Part shown: piece by piece, positions 26,925 through 36,336 of the stretch
How positions within the stretch are numbered: the first letter of the stretch is position 1
How the letters are laid out: each line of letters opens with the position of its first letter
Assembly: GCF_002927275.1 (NCBI RefSeq)
Contig: NZ_PRKW01000006.1
Location: 248,001 to 312,000 of the forward strand
Direction of reading: 5' to 3'
DNA: 64,000 nt
Source: Arthrobacter pityocampae
GTDB lineage: Bacteria; Actinomycetota; Actinomycetes; Actinomycetales; Micrococcaceae
Made by a program: the position numbers and the translations under genes
Notes under the pieces: generated by a model
Database searches by the model: none
What the model was told of the DNA's origin: nothing
Seen by the model: only the letters and a program-made list of their open reading frames with translations

Positions 26925-27812
26925 CTACGTCGTCGGGAGCGCCTTCCCGTCCGCATCGAGGTAGTCCCGCCATGAGCGCCGGGGTTGCCAACCGAGCAGG
27001 TCCTGGGCCTTCCTGCTGGAGATGCCCGAAGCGTCCGTCCGGTCGAGTTCGCGCAGTTCGATCTGGTCACCGTAGTACTTCGTCAGGATCTCGGCGAAGT
27101 CGTAGCCGCCCACGTTGTCGGGAGAAGCGATGTAGAAGACTTCGTGCCCCGGCAGGTCCGATCCGGTGGCGAGGACTATCGCGTCGGCCAGGTCGTAGAC
27201 GTCGATGTAGCTCCACAGGTTGGGGCTCAGGACCGAGGCGTCGCGGATCTGCGGCCCGAGGTTGTGCTCGTAGTTGCCCTCGAACTGCACCCAGCTCGGC
27301 CGGATGGAGATGCACCGGATGTCCGCCCGGGCCACCGCGGCGTCCATGAGCTGCTCGCCGAAATGCTTCGACAGGGCGTACGGGTCCTGCGGGCGGATCG
27401 GATGCTCCTCGTCCACGGGTGCGTAGTCGGGCAGGAAATCACGCTCGGGGAAGAAGAACCCGGGGACGGTCTCGCTCGAGATGTAGACGAAGCGTTCGAC
27501 GCCGAAGCGGATGGCCGCCTCGAGCACGTTGAACGTGGCCATCAGGTTGGTCCGGAACACGATGTGGGGCGGGTTGCCGGTCGGCTCGGGGATCGCAGCG
27601 ATGTGCACCACGGCGTCCGCGCCGTGGACGACGGCGTAGGCCTCCCCCGCATCGGTGAGATCCGCCATCGTGTACCGGGGTGCGTCGTCGGCCTTGCGTT
27701 CGAAGCCGGGCCGCGTGAGATCGGTGGTGTGGACCTCGTGGCCGGCGTCGATCATCGCCTGGGTGGTGGCGCGGCCCACCTTCCCGTGGGCGCCGGTGAT
27801 CAGGACTTTCAT
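26925..27812 (-). CDS. NAD-dependent epimerase/dehydratase (extended SDR)
   Basis: 295 residues. The Rossmann motif GAHGKVG (7-13), the ADAVVHIAAIPEP loop, ETVPGFFFPERDF and catalytic YALSK (YxxxK) identify an extended SDR. The C-terminal half (GYDFAEILTKYYGDQIELREL) supplies a sugar or sugar-acid pocket. Similar length and motifs occur in uronate dehydrogenases, but that is inference. ATG 27812 with GAGGAGA upstream is chosen over the far longer frame, which reads into the neighbouring SDR gene. It lies 55 bp downstream of the SDR and probably forms a two-gene operon with it. Confidence 0.85.
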   Translation of the reverse strand: MKVLITGAHGKVGRATTQAMIDAGHEVHTTDLTRPGFERKADDAPRYTMADLTDAGEAYAVVHGADAVVHIAAIPEPTGNPPHIVFRTNLMATFNVLEAAIRFGVERFVYISSETVPGFFFPERDFLPDYAPVDEEHPIRPQDPYALSKHFGEQLMDAAVARADIRCISIRPSWVQFEGNYEHNLGPQIRDASVLSPNLWSYIDVYDLADAIVLATGSDLPGHEVFYIASPDNVGGYDFAEILTKYYGDQIELRELDRTDASGISSRKAQDLLGWQPRRSWRDYLDADGKALPTT

Positions 27813-27867
27813 GGTGTCTCCTCGGGGTGGTGCAGGTCGGGATGTCGGGCGGAGGGCGCGATGGGGG

Positions 27868-28698
<831 letters not shown>

Positions 28699-28804
28699 GG
28701 TGTCTCCTTCAGGGTGCCGGCGCTCTGCCGGCTACGTAACAGTCGATGCAAGGGCCCGCGTCTCCACGCAGACCGTGACGGACCAGCCTCCCGGGTGGCC
28801 GAGG

Positions 28805-28842
28805 GCCCGCCCGCACCGTCCCCGGGGACGGTGCGGGCGGGC
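28805..28842. terminator. Perfect 38-bp palindrome, terminator of the sugar operon
   Basis: Arms GCCCGCCCGCACCGTCCCC (28805-28823) and its exact complement (28824-28842) meet without a spacer. It sits 26 bp after the stop of the last gene in the minus-strand operon (28869) and before the SDR gene, so it should end that transcript. Confidence 0.85.
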
Positions 28843-28868
28843 TCCTGCGGGGAACGGGCCTCGGAGTG

Positions 28869-30002
28869 CTAGGCGCGGACGGAGGCGGTCAGCGGTTCCG
28901 TCAGCGACGCCAGGGGGACGGCCGGGGGCCGTTCGGCGGCGCTCCGGACCGGCACGGAGGCGCCCTCGGCCGCCGACTTCAGGAGGGACTCCATGACGTC
29001 GAGCACGTGGTACGCGAGTTCTCCGCTGGCGCGGTGCTGCTCGCCCGGCGGCGTCAGTGCCATGTCGGCGAGTCCGTAGCCCCTGCCGGCGTCGAGGTAG
29101 CCTGCGCTGACGGGCAGGACGTCCCACCCGAGTTCCCTGTCGTTCTCCCTGTTCCCGAGATCGCACACCGATACCTCCCCGTCGAAGTAGTTCGGGTCGG
29201 GGACGGTCATGCTGGCCTGTTCACCGTGGATCTCGATGTTGGAGGACCGGGTCTGCACGGCGTCGAAACTCATGACGAGGGTGGAGAGGGCTCCCGAGGC
29301 GTGGACGAGGACGCCGGTGACGTGCGTGTCGATCGAGACGGGCACCGTCTGGCCCGCCCGAGGGCCACCGCCGATGGTCCGCTCCGAACGGGTGTGGCTC
29401 GCGGCGCCGATCACGGACGTCACCGGGCCCAGCAGGGTGACCAGCGCCGTGACGTAGTAGGGACCCATGTCCAGCAGGGGTCCTCCGCCGGGCACGTAGT
29501 AGAAGTCGGGATTGGGGTGCCACCGCTCGTGGCCGGGGGTGACCATGGTCGCAGTCGCGGAGATCGGCCGGCCGATCAATCCGTTGTCGATGGCGTGGCG
29601 GGCCGTCTGGATGCCCGTGCCGAGCACGGTGTCGGGAGCGCAGCCCACCCTGACACCCGCCTTCTGTGCGGCGTCCAGGACGAGACGCGCTTCGTCCGTG
29701 TTCGCGGCGAGGGGCTTCTCCCCGTACACGTGCTTCCCGGCGGCGATCGCGCGGAGAGCGATCTCCGCGTGCGCCGCGGGGATCGTCAGGTTCAGCACGG
29801 TGTCGATCCCGGGGTCCGCCAGCAGGGCGTCGACGGTCAGCGCGCGCACACCGTCCTGGGAGGCCGCCACCGCCTCGGCGCGGCCGAGGTCCAGATCGGC
29901 GACGGCCCGGAGCTCGACGGACGGAAGAGAGGGAAGGGTCTTCAGATACTGGGCCACGATCGCTCCGCAGCCGATGATTCCGATGTTCAACGGCTCGCCC
30001 AC
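28869..30002 (-). CDS. Gfo/Idh/MocA family oxidoreductase (last gene of the LacI-linked sugar operon)
   Basis: 377 residues. N-terminal Rossmann GIIGCGAIVAQYL, the nucleotide-proximal YGEKPLAANTDEA (EKP motif) and a C-terminal beta-sheet domain with GGPLLDMGPYYV, as in the GFO_IDH_MocA family. These enzymes oxidise or reduce a sugar, cyclitol or glycoside with NAD(P). Start GTG 30002 follows AAAGGGG at seven bases and overlaps the thuA stop by 16 bases. Sequences upstream of this GTG belong to the ThuA gene in another frame. With the second Gfo/Idh gene at 31739 it could perform the reverse reduction in a 3-keto pathway. Confidence 0.88.
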   Translation of the reverse strand: MGEPLNIGIIGCGAIVAQYLKTLPSLPSVELRAVADLDLGRAEAVAASQDGVRALTVDALLADPGIDTVLNLTIPAAHAEIALRAIAAGKHVYGEKPLAANTDEARLVLDAAQKAGVRVGCAPDTVLGTGIQTARHAIDNGLIGRPISATATMVTPGHERWHPNPDFYYVPGGGPLLDMGPYYVTALVTLLGPVTSVIGAASHTRSERTIGGGPRAGQTVPVSIDTHVTGVLVHASGALSTLVMSFDAVQTRSSNIEIHGEQASMTVPDPNYFDGEVSVCDLGNRENDRELGWDVLPVSAGYLDAGRGYGLADMALTPPGEQHRASGELAYHVLDVMESLLKSAAEGASVPVRSAAERPPAVPLASLTEPLTASVRA

Positions 30003-30682
30003 AGCAAACCCCTTTCGATGATGGTTCGGACGTTCGGGTCGTCGAGGATCTCGACGCGGTGGCCCGGGGTCGAGACGAAGATGCGGCCCCTGCCCCACTG
30101 GCGGGTCCAGATGGCAGGAGACGTCACCGGGCGATGCCAGGGGTCCCACTCGCGGACGGCCTGGGTCGTCGTCGCGAGGACGTCGATGTAGTCATCGGCC
30201 AGGACCCAGTACTGCTCCGTGACGAGGTCGAAGTCCCCGATCCCCTGGGTGATCGGGTGGTCCGCGGCGGCCGGGAGCATGGTCACCCGGTACGGCACGT
30301 AGTTGTCCGACTGCTCGCCGACCCGCTCCTCCGGGTGCTTGCCGGGGTGGCAGGCGAACTGCCCGCCGATCAGGTGGAGGTAGTCGGACTCGTTGCGGTA
30401 CGAATCGGCGATCCCGCCGTGCCAGCCCGCCAGGCCTGTTCCCGCTTCGACCGCCGACCGGAGGCCCGCGAATTCGTCCTTCTCGATGGTGTTCATCGTG
30501 TTGCACTGCAGGATCAGGTCTACCGTCGCCATGTAGTCGGAGTCCGCGTAGATCTTCGGCGATTCCTCGATCCGCACGGCGAAGCCGTGCTCCCGCAGGA
30601 ACGGGATGAACCGGTCCGTGGCCTCGACGGGCTGGTGCCCGTCCCACCCCCCACGGACGACGAGAGCTTCCTTGCTGGTCAT
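29987..30682 (-). CDS. ThuA domain protein (trehalose-utilisation type)
   Basis: 231 residues of a ThuA-like (glutamine-amidotransferase-like) fold: VVRGGWDGHQP, LILQCNTMNTIEKDEFAGL, GTGLAGWHGGIAD, then YRVTMLPAADHPITQGIGDF-type sequence and GRGRIFVSTPGH. In rhizobia ThuA works with the Gfo/Idh enzyme ThuB to metabolise trehalose and related disaccharides through 3-keto forms. ATG 30682 with AAAGAGG upstream overlaps the preceding stop by four bases (ATGA), so the genes are coupled. Confidence 0.88.
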   Translation of the reverse strand: MTSKEALVVRGGWDGHQPVEATDRFIPFLREHGFAVRIEESPKIYADSDYMATVDLILQCNTMNTIEKDEFAGLRSAVEAGTGLAGWHGGIADSYRNESDYLHLIGGQFACHPGKHPEERVGEQSDNYVPYRVTMLPAAADHPITQGIGDFDLVTEQYWVLADDYIDVLATTTQAVREWDPWHRPVTSPAIWTRQWGRGRIFVSTPGHRVEILDDPNVRTIIERGLLWASR

Positions 30683-31746
30683 GATGCCTCTTTCGTGATC
30701 GGTTGCTCGCGGCCCTGCGCCGGAGCGGAGAATGCTGCATCGAAGGACGCCGCCGACGGCGCGATCGTCGCCAGCTCCCGTACGAGCGCGAGCGCCTGGG
30801 GCGCACCGACGAGCCGGTCCATGCCGGCGTCCTCCCACTCGATGCTGGTCGGACCGCGGTAGCCGATGGTGTTGAGCATGCGGAAGATCGGCTTCCAGGG
30901 GACGTCCCCATGACCCGCTGTGACGAAGTCCCAGCCCCGGCGCGGGTCGCCCCAGGCCAGATGCGAGCCGAGCCGGCCGTTGCGGCCGTTCAGTTGCCGT
31001 ACGGACTCCTTCACGTGGACATGGAAGATGTGTGGTGCGAAGTCCTGGAGGAACATCACCGGGTCGAGGTCCTGCCAGATGAAGTGCGAGGGATCGAAGT
31101 TGAGCCCGAACCCGGGCCGGTCGGCCATGACGTCCAGGGTGCGCCGCGCGGTCCAGTAGTCGTAGGCGATCTCCGACGGGTGGACCTCCAGGGCGAACCT
31201 CACCCCCTCGGCGTCGAACACGTCCATGATGGGGTTCCACCTGGCGGCGAAGTCCTCGTAACCCCGCGTGATCATCTGCTCGGACGCGGGCGGGAACATG
31301 GCGACGTATTTCCAGATCGAGGACCCGCTGAACCCGGTCACCACGGGTGCCCCGAGACGTGCGGCTGCCCGTGCCGTGTCCTGCAGCACGGCGGCGGCAC
31401 GCTGCCGGACACCCTCGGCGTCGCCGTCCCCCCATACGGCGGGGGCGAGGATGGCCTGGTGCCGTTCATCGATCGGGTCGTCGCAGACGGCCTGCCCGGT
31501 GAGGTGGTTGGCGATCGCGTGGACGGTGAGGTTGTTCTTCTCCAGGACGCGGAGCTTGGCGTCGACATAGGCGTCGTCGCGGGCAGCCCGCACAGGATCG
31601 AGGTGATCGCCCCAGCAGGCGATCTCGAGGCCGTCGAACCCCCACGCACCGGCGAGGCGCGCCACTTCCTCGAAGGGCAGGTCGGCCCATTGGCCGGTGA
31701 ACAGGGTCACAGGGCGCGGTGGCGTGCTCGGGACGGCGTCAGACAT
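30679..31746 (-). CDS. Sugar phosphate isomerase/epimerase (xylose-isomerase-like TIM barrel)
   Basis: 355 residues. The AP endonuclease 2 fold is shown by GFDGLEIACWGDHLD, FALEVHPSEIAYDYWTARR, GLNFDPSHFIWQDLDPV, IFHVHVKE and TSIEWEDAGMDR. These give the expected Glu, Asp, His, His, Glu metal ligands. In keto-glycoside pathways such proteins act as isomerases or as beta-eliminating lyases, so either role fits the flanking Gfo/Idh and ThuA genes. It overlaps thuA by four bases and the upstream dehydrogenase by eight. Confidence 0.88.
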   Translation of the reverse strand: MSDAVPSTPPRPVTLFTGQWADLPFEEVARLAGAWGFDGLEIACWGDHLDPVRAARDDAYVDAKLRVLEKNNLTVHAIANHLTGQAVCDDPIDERHQAILAPAVWGDGDAEGVRQRAAAVLQDTARAAARLGAPVVTGFSGSSIWKYVAMFPPASEQMITRGYEDFAARWNPIMDVFDAEGVRFALEVHPSEIAYDYWTARRTLDVMADRPGFGLNFDPSHFIWQDLDPVMFLQDFAPHIFHVHVKESVRQLNGRNGRLGSHLAWGDPRRGWDFVTAGHGDVPWKPIFRMLNTIGYRGPTSIEWEDAGMDRLVGAPQALALVRELATIAPSAASFDAAFSAPAQGREQPITKEAS

Positions 31747-32920
31747 GCTGCCACCCCGAATCGGCCGAGGCCGACTGTTCGACGGCGCGGAGGACCTTCT
31801 GGACCCGCAGCGCCTCGTCGAACGACGGCGACGGCGTGGTGCCGTCCGCGATGGCCTGGACGAGGTCCACCACCTGATGCGTGAATCCGTGCTCGTAGCC
31901 GAGTCCGTGCCCGGCGGGCCACCAGTTGCCGGTGTACGGATGGGCGGGTTCCGTGACGTTGATGGTGCTGAAGCCCGCGGTCTCCGAGGACACCGTTCCG
32001 TCGTAGAACTCGAGGGAGTTCATGTTCTCGAAGTCGAAGGCCAGCGACCCGAGGGTCCCGTTGACCTCCAGGCGCATCGAGTTCTTCCGGCCGAGGGCGA
32101 AGCGGGTGGCTTCGAAGACCCCGACCGCCCCTCCGTCGAACCGGGCGCTGAAGATCGCGGCGTCGTCCACCGTGACCTGCCCGGTTCCGCCGTCGCCCGC
32201 ACCCGATCCGCCGAGGCCCACGCGCGTCCCACTGAGGGGACGCTCGTGCACGAAGGTGTTCAGCAGCGCGGAGACCCCCGAGATCTTCAGCCCGGTCACG
32301 AACTGGGCGGCGTCGATGCTGTGCGCACCGATGTCCCCCAGGGCTCCCGAACCCGATTTGGTCCTGTCCAGACGCCACGTCATCGGCGCATTCGCGTCCG
32401 ACAGCCAGTCCTGGAGGTATTGGGCGCGGATGTGCCGGATGTCTCCCAGCCTGCCCTGCTCGACGAGCCGCCGGGCGAGGGTCAGCGCGGGTGTCCGGCG
32501 GTAGGAGAATCCGCACATCGCGAAGACGCCCTGCTCCGCGGCGGCCCGTGCAGCAGCGGCCATCCGCTCGGCCTCCTCGACCGAGTTGGCGAGGGGCTTC
32601 TCGCAGAGCACGTGCTTCCCGGCTTCGAGGGCCGCAATGGCGATCTCGGCGTGGGTGTCGCCCGGCGTGCAGATGTCGATCAGGTCGATGTCTTCGCGCT
32701 CCACCAGGGACCGCCAGTCCGTCGCGGTGTCCTGCCAGCCCATCCTGTCGGCGGCGGACTTGACGGCCGCCGCGTCCCGTCCGGCGAGGACCGTCAGTTC
32801 GGGGTGGAGTGGGAGGTCGAAGAAACGCGGCGCCGTCCGCCAGGCGTGGGAGTGCATCGCACCCATGAAGGCGTAGCCGATCATGCCGACCCTCAGGGTG
32901 GGCGTGGGATTGGATGCCAT
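31739..32920 (-). CDS. Gfo/Idh/MocA family oxidoreductase, ThuB/levoglucosan-dehydrogenase-like
   Basis: 393 residues. GMIGYAFMGAMHSHAW cofactor motif, VLCEKPLANS (EKP), GFSYRRTPALTLAR, YLQDWLSDANAPMTWR, GSGALGDIGAHSIDAAQ and the C-terminal AHPYTGNWWPAGHGLGYEH. From memory of that protein, these segments resemble the Arthrobacter-type levoglucosan dehydrogenase and the ThuB group, which oxidise C3 of a sugar or glycoside with NAD. ATG 32920 is the start; the only purine-rich site, GAAAGG, is 12 bases away, so coupling to the permease gene 17 bp upstream may help initiation. Confidence 0.88.
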   Translation of the reverse strand: MASNPTPTLRVGMIGYAFMGAMHSHAWRTAPRFFDLPLHPELTVLAGRDAAAVKSAADRMGWQDTATDWRSLVEREDIDLIDICTPGDTHAEIAIAALEAGKHVLCEKPLANSVEEAERMAAAARAAAEQGVFAMCGFSYRRTPALTLARRLVEQGRLGDIRHIRAQYLQDWLSDANAPMTWRLDRTKSGSGALGDIGAHSIDAAQFVTGLKISGVSALLNTFVHERPLSGTRVGLGGSGAGDGGTGQVTVDDAAIFSARFDGGAVGVFEATRFALGRKNSMRLEVNGTLGSLAFDFENMNSLEFYDGTVSSETAGFSTINVTEPAHPYTGNWWPAGHGLGYEHGFTHQVVDLVQAIADGTTPSPSFDEALRVQKVLRAVEQSASADSGWQHV

Positions 32921-32937
32921 AGGTCTGTGGTGCCTTT

Positions 32938-33828
32938 CTACTTGTTGAATCCGGCGGTCAACCCGCTGACGAGCTGGCGGCGAGCCAGCGCGTAGAGGAC
33001 CACCAGGGGAAGAGTGGAGAGCACGACAGCCGCGAGGACCGCGGGGATGTTCACCGTGAACTCGTCCTGGAACGCCCAGAGGGAGAGCGGCAGCACCCGC
33101 TTGTCGGGGCTCTGGGTGAGGATCAGGGGGAAGAGGAATCCGTTCCACACGTGCAGGGCGTTGTAGATGGCGATCGTGACCACCGCGGGGCGGACCAGGG
33201 GTAGGGCCAGGCGCCACATCATGGTGAATTCAGAGCACCCGTCGAGCCGCATGGATTCGAACAGCTCGCGGGGGACGTCCCGGAGGAAGTTCGAGAGGAT
33301 CAGCACGGAGATCGGGATCGCGAAGGCGATCGACGGCAGGATCAGCGCGAGCAGCGTGTCGTACAGACTCGCCCGGGTGATCATGAAGTAGATCGGGATG
33401 ATCGTCGCCTGCAGCGGGATCGCCAACCCCAGGAGGAAGAGCGTGTTCGCGGACGCGATGATGCGTCCGTGTCCCCTCACCACCGCATAGGCAGCCATGA
33501 AGGAGACGGCGGTTGCCGGAATGACGCTGCCCAGCGTGACGATCACGCTGTTGGCGAAGTACCGGACGAAGTCGGCCTCCAGGACCGTCCTGTAATTGAC
33601 GAGGGTCGGCTCGGTCGGCGGCGCCAGGGGGTTCGACCCGAAGAAGCCGGCCTGGTTCTTGAGGCTCGTGATGACCACGTAGTAGACGGGCAGGATGATC
33701 AGCGCGAGCCACACCCACCCCCCGAGACCACCGAGGACGTTGGGAGCCCGTCTGCCCTGCCGCGTCCGCCGGCCGCGCTCGTCCGGGTAGGGCGCGGTAT
33801 CCCGTGGTGTTTCGATGACCGTGGCCAT
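32938..33828 (-). CDS. Sugar ABC transporter permease, MalG type
   Basis: 296 residues, six predicted membrane helices. The coupling (EAA) loop reads ELFESMRLDGCSEFTMMWRL and precedes LPLVRPAVVTIAIYNALHVWNGFLFPL, which is standard for the inner permease of carbohydrate uptake family 1. It ends GLTAGFNK, as is usual for MalG-like proteins. It is separated from the MalF-type gene by three bases, and both are translated as a unit. Works with the permease at 33832 and the binding protein at 34746. The ATPase is not in this cluster. Confidence 0.93.
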   Translation of the reverse strand: MATVIETPRDTAPYPDERGRRTRQGRRAPNVLGGLGGWVWLALIILPVYYVVITSLKNQAGFFGSNPLAPPTEPTLVNYRTVLEADFVRYFANSVIVTLGSVIPATAVSFMAAYAVVRGHGRIIASANTLFLLGLAIPLQATIIPIYFMITRASLYDTLLALILPSIAFAIPISVLILSNFLRDVPRELFESMRLDGCSEFTMMWRLALPLVRPAVVTIAIYNALHVWNGFLFPLILTQSPDKRVLPLSLWAFQDEFTVNIPAVLAAVVLSTLPLVVLYALARRQLVSGLTAGFNK

Positions 33829-33831
33829 GGC

Positions 33832-34749
33832 TTACGCTCCTTCCAATTGGCTCGAACTCCGGCTCTTGCCGCCGATCCGCTGCAGGGCGAGGGCGAGCAC
33901 CAGACCGATCACGACGAGGATCACGCCCAGGGCGCTGGCAGCGCCCATGTCGTTCGCCCTGAAGCCGGTGAGATACATGTGCAGCGGGAGGAGGCGCGTG
34001 GCGTAGCCGGGACCGCCCGCCGTCAGGATGAAGATGAGATCGAAGTACGCCAGCGATCCGAGCACCATCAGGGTGGACGAGGTGATGATGGTGTACTTCA
34101 GCTGCGGCAGCGTGATGTGGATGAACTGCTGCACGCGGCCCGCCCCGTCGATCTGGGCTGCCTCGTAGAAGGACGCCGGGATCTGCCGCACCCCGCCCTG
34201 GTAGATGAGGGTGTGGAAGGGCACGAACTGCCAGGCGATGACGAAGATGACGACGAAGAGCACCAGGTCCTCGCTGCCGAGCCAGTTCTGGGCCAGGGCG
34301 GGAATCCCGAGGCCCGGCCCCATCCCGAAGTTCGGGTCCAGCAGTGCCTTGAAGGCGATGGCCACCGCTGCCGACGACAGCAGGAGCGGGACGAAGTACA
34401 GGACGGCCAGCAGTGCCCGGTAGCGCTGGTTGCCGGCCGTGAAGACGCCCAGGAGGAGACTGATGGGCACCTGCACCACGAGGGAGTAGACCATGATCTT
34501 CACGGTGACGACGAGGGCGTTGAGAGTCACCGAGTCGGTGAGGGCCGTCCGCCAACTCTCCAGCCCGGCCCACGTGATCGCACCGAGCCCGTTCCAGTTG
34601 GTGAAGCTGAGGAACACCACCCCGAGCAGGGGGACGACGGCGAAGGTCAGGAAGAAGACCAGCGCCGGGACCACCATCCACGCCGAGGGACCCTCGGCCC
34701 GGGGGCCCCGGACCGCCATCCCCGGCTTGGGCTTCAGAATGGTAGTCAT
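33832..34749 (-). CDS. Sugar ABC transporter permease, MalF type
   Basis: 305 residues, six helices. WMVVPALVFFLTFAVVPLLGVVFLS opens helix 1, and the EAA loop is SFYEAAQIDGAGRVQQFIHI, then TLPQLKYTIITSS. The start ATG overlaps the stop of the binding-protein gene by four bases. It forms the heterodimeric channel with the MalG-type product. Confidence 0.93.
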   Translation of the reverse strand: MTTILKPKPGMAVRGPRAEGPSAWMVVPALVFFLTFAVVPLLGVVFLSFTNWNGLGAITWAGLESWRTALTDSVTLNALVVTVKIMVYSLVVQVPISLLLGVFTAGNQRYRALLAVLYFVPLLLSSAAVAIAFKALLDPNFGMGPGLGIPALAQNWLGSEDLVLFVVIFVIAWQFVPFHTLIYQGGVRQIPASFYEAAQIDGAGRVQQFIHITLPQLKYTIITSSTLMVLGSLAYFDLIFILTAGGPGYATRLLPLHMYLTGFRANDMGAASALGVILVVIGLVLALALQRIGGKSRSSSQLEGA

Positions 34750-36065
34750 TTGCCGAGGGTGGCGTTCATGTTCTCGGCGAACTGCTCCGGCGTGATCTTC
34801 CCGATGAAGATCTGGTCGAGATTGGCGAGCATGGCATCACCCTGGGCAGGGCTCAGCGCCTGGTCCCAGGACAGCTGGAAGCTTGGCGCATCCTGCGCCA
34901 GGCCGTAGACGAACTCGACGAAATCCTTGTCGTCGGAGGCGGCCAGCTGGTCCTCGATGCCGTTGACGGCCGGGACCGCTCCGGAGTCGATCATCGCCTG
35001 GGTGTACTCCTCGCTGAACAATCCGTCCTTGAGGTATTCGAAGGCCACTTCCTTCTGTTCGTCCGATGCAGTGGACGAGAGGGACCACATGTTGGCCGGA
35101 TTCCCGACGACGTTCGCCGGGTCTCCCGCTCCGCCCTCGACCGCGGGGAAGGGGACGAAGCCCACCTCACCCGATTCGACGAACTCCGGGGCGTCGTTCT
35201 TCAGGTTCTGGTAGACCCATCCCCCGTGCACCATCATGGCTGCGCGGTCCGTGTAGAGGAGGGCGCTGTCGGCTCCGGCGTCGGCCGCGATCGAGGAGAA
35301 GCCGTTGACGAACCCGCCGGCGTCGACGAGGTCCTGGATCTTGGTGAGAGCCTCGATCACCGCGGGATCCGACCAGGCGTCCTCTTCCCCGTCGAGGATC
35401 GCCTGGAAGACCTCGGGACCACCGATCCGGTCCACCAGGTAGGACAGCCACATCAGGTTCGGCCACTTGGACTGTCCGGCGAGGGCGAAGGGGGCGATCC
35501 CGGCGTCGTTGAACTTGGGCACCAGGGCCATCAGCTCATCCCAGGTCTCCGGGGGCTCGGCCCCGATCTGCTCGAACACCTGCTTGTTGTAGTAGAGGAC
35601 CACGGGCTGCATGTTGTTGTTGGGCAGGGCGTAGGTCGTGCCGTCGATGACGCCGTTCTCGAAGACGGAGGGGATGTATCGGTCCTTGATCTCGGGGTTC
35701 TCGGCGAGGAAGTCGTCGAGTTCCTCGACATGGCCGGCATCCACGTAGGACTTCAGGACGCCGCCGCCCCAGCCGTAGATGAAGCTGGGGCCCTCGCCCG
35801 CGCCGATCGCCGTGCGCACCTTGGTCTTGTAGGCGTCGTTGGCGAAGAACTCCTGATTGATCGACGCGTCCGGGTTCTCCTCGTTCCAGCGTTCGACCGA
35901 CGAGCGGAAGATGTCCTCGCTGCTGCCGGTGAGGGCCCACATCGTGGGCGAGCTGGAATCGGCGGCGGGGTCGGCCGGGCCGCTGGACCCGCAGGCGGCG
36001 AGGCCGAGGGCGAGGGCGAGGGCCGAGGCCGTAGCGGTCAGGGTCTTGGTTGTTCGCATGGTCAT
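34746..36065 (-). CDS. Sugar ABC transporter substrate-binding lipoprotein
   Basis: 439 residues. Lipoprotein signal with GLAAC lipobox (Cys25), then a family 1 extracellular solute-binding domain: ERWNEENPDASINQEFFANDAYKTKVRTA, GEGPSFIYGWGGG, TYALPNNNMQPVVLYYNKQVFEQIG and TWDELMALVPKFNDAGI. ATG 36065 with GGAAGA upstream is chosen; ATG 36059 is an alternative. It is the first gene of the operon that runs to 28869. The promoter-operator region lies at 36170-36199. Confidence 0.92.
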   Translation of the reverse strand: MTMRTTKTLTATASALALALGLAACGSSGPADPAADSSSPTMWALTGSSEDIFRSSVERWNEENPDASINQEFFANDAYKTKVRTAIGAGEGPSFIYGWGGGVLKSYVDAGHVEELDDFLAENPEIKDRYIPSVFENGVIDGTTYALPNNNMQPVVLYYNKQVFEQIGAEPPETWDELMALVPKFNDAGIAPFALAGQSKWPNLMWLSYLVDRIGGPEVFQAILDGEEDAWSDPAVIEALTKIQDLVDAGGFVNGFSSIAADAGADSALLYTDRAAMMVHGGWVYQNLKNDAPEFVESGEVGFVPFPAVEGGAGDPANVVGNPANMWSLSSTASDEQKEVAFEYLKDGLFSEEYTQAMIDSGAVPAVNGIEDQLAASDDKDFVEFVYGLAQDAPSFQLSWDQALSPAQGDAMLANLDQIFIGKITPEQFAENMNATLGK

Positions 36066-36169
36066 CAGTTCTTCCGTAGTCGACTCGGCGTCAGGGGTGA
36101 CGCCTGGCTGAGAGAGGCAGGCCAGTTCCATGAGATGCGGTCGCTGACCGCCACGCTGCGGAACCAAAC

Positions 36170-36199
36170 TCGAAATGTTTTCGATAACAACAAACTATA
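36170..36199 (-). promoter_or_regulatory. Promoter and LacI-type operator for the minus-strand sugar operon
   Basis: Perfect inverted repeat TCGAAATGTTTTCGA (36170-36184) just downstream of TATAGT (minus strand, 36199-36194), a good -10 box. The -35 is not clear (ATGTGA near 36217). A repressor here would cover the transcription start. The divergent lacI-type gene begins 145 bp away. Confidence 0.65.
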
Positions 36200-36320
36200 A
36201 GATAAAGTAACTCACATCACATCGACGAGGTCAACGAGCGTCTTTTCAGGCCGGTTCGAACGCATCATTGCAGCAGTGACCTGAGCCAGCCAGGCCAGGA
36301 ACACCCTGACCGAGAGAGAG

Positions 36321-36336
36321 TCGAAACATTGTCGGA
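36321..36336. promoter_or_regulatory. Second, imperfect LacI-type operator at the regulator start
   Basis: TCGAAACATTGTCGGA keeps the TCGAAA arm and most of the second arm (TNTCG) at the same spacing as the perfect operator at 36170. It spans the TTG start codon of the regulator, so autoregulation is plausible. Confidence 0.4.

Noticed and set aside
25028-27070. 680-codon minus-strand frame across YbdK and antiporter genes
   Set aside because: Runs antisense through two well-supported genes; Arg/Gly/His-rich with no motif.
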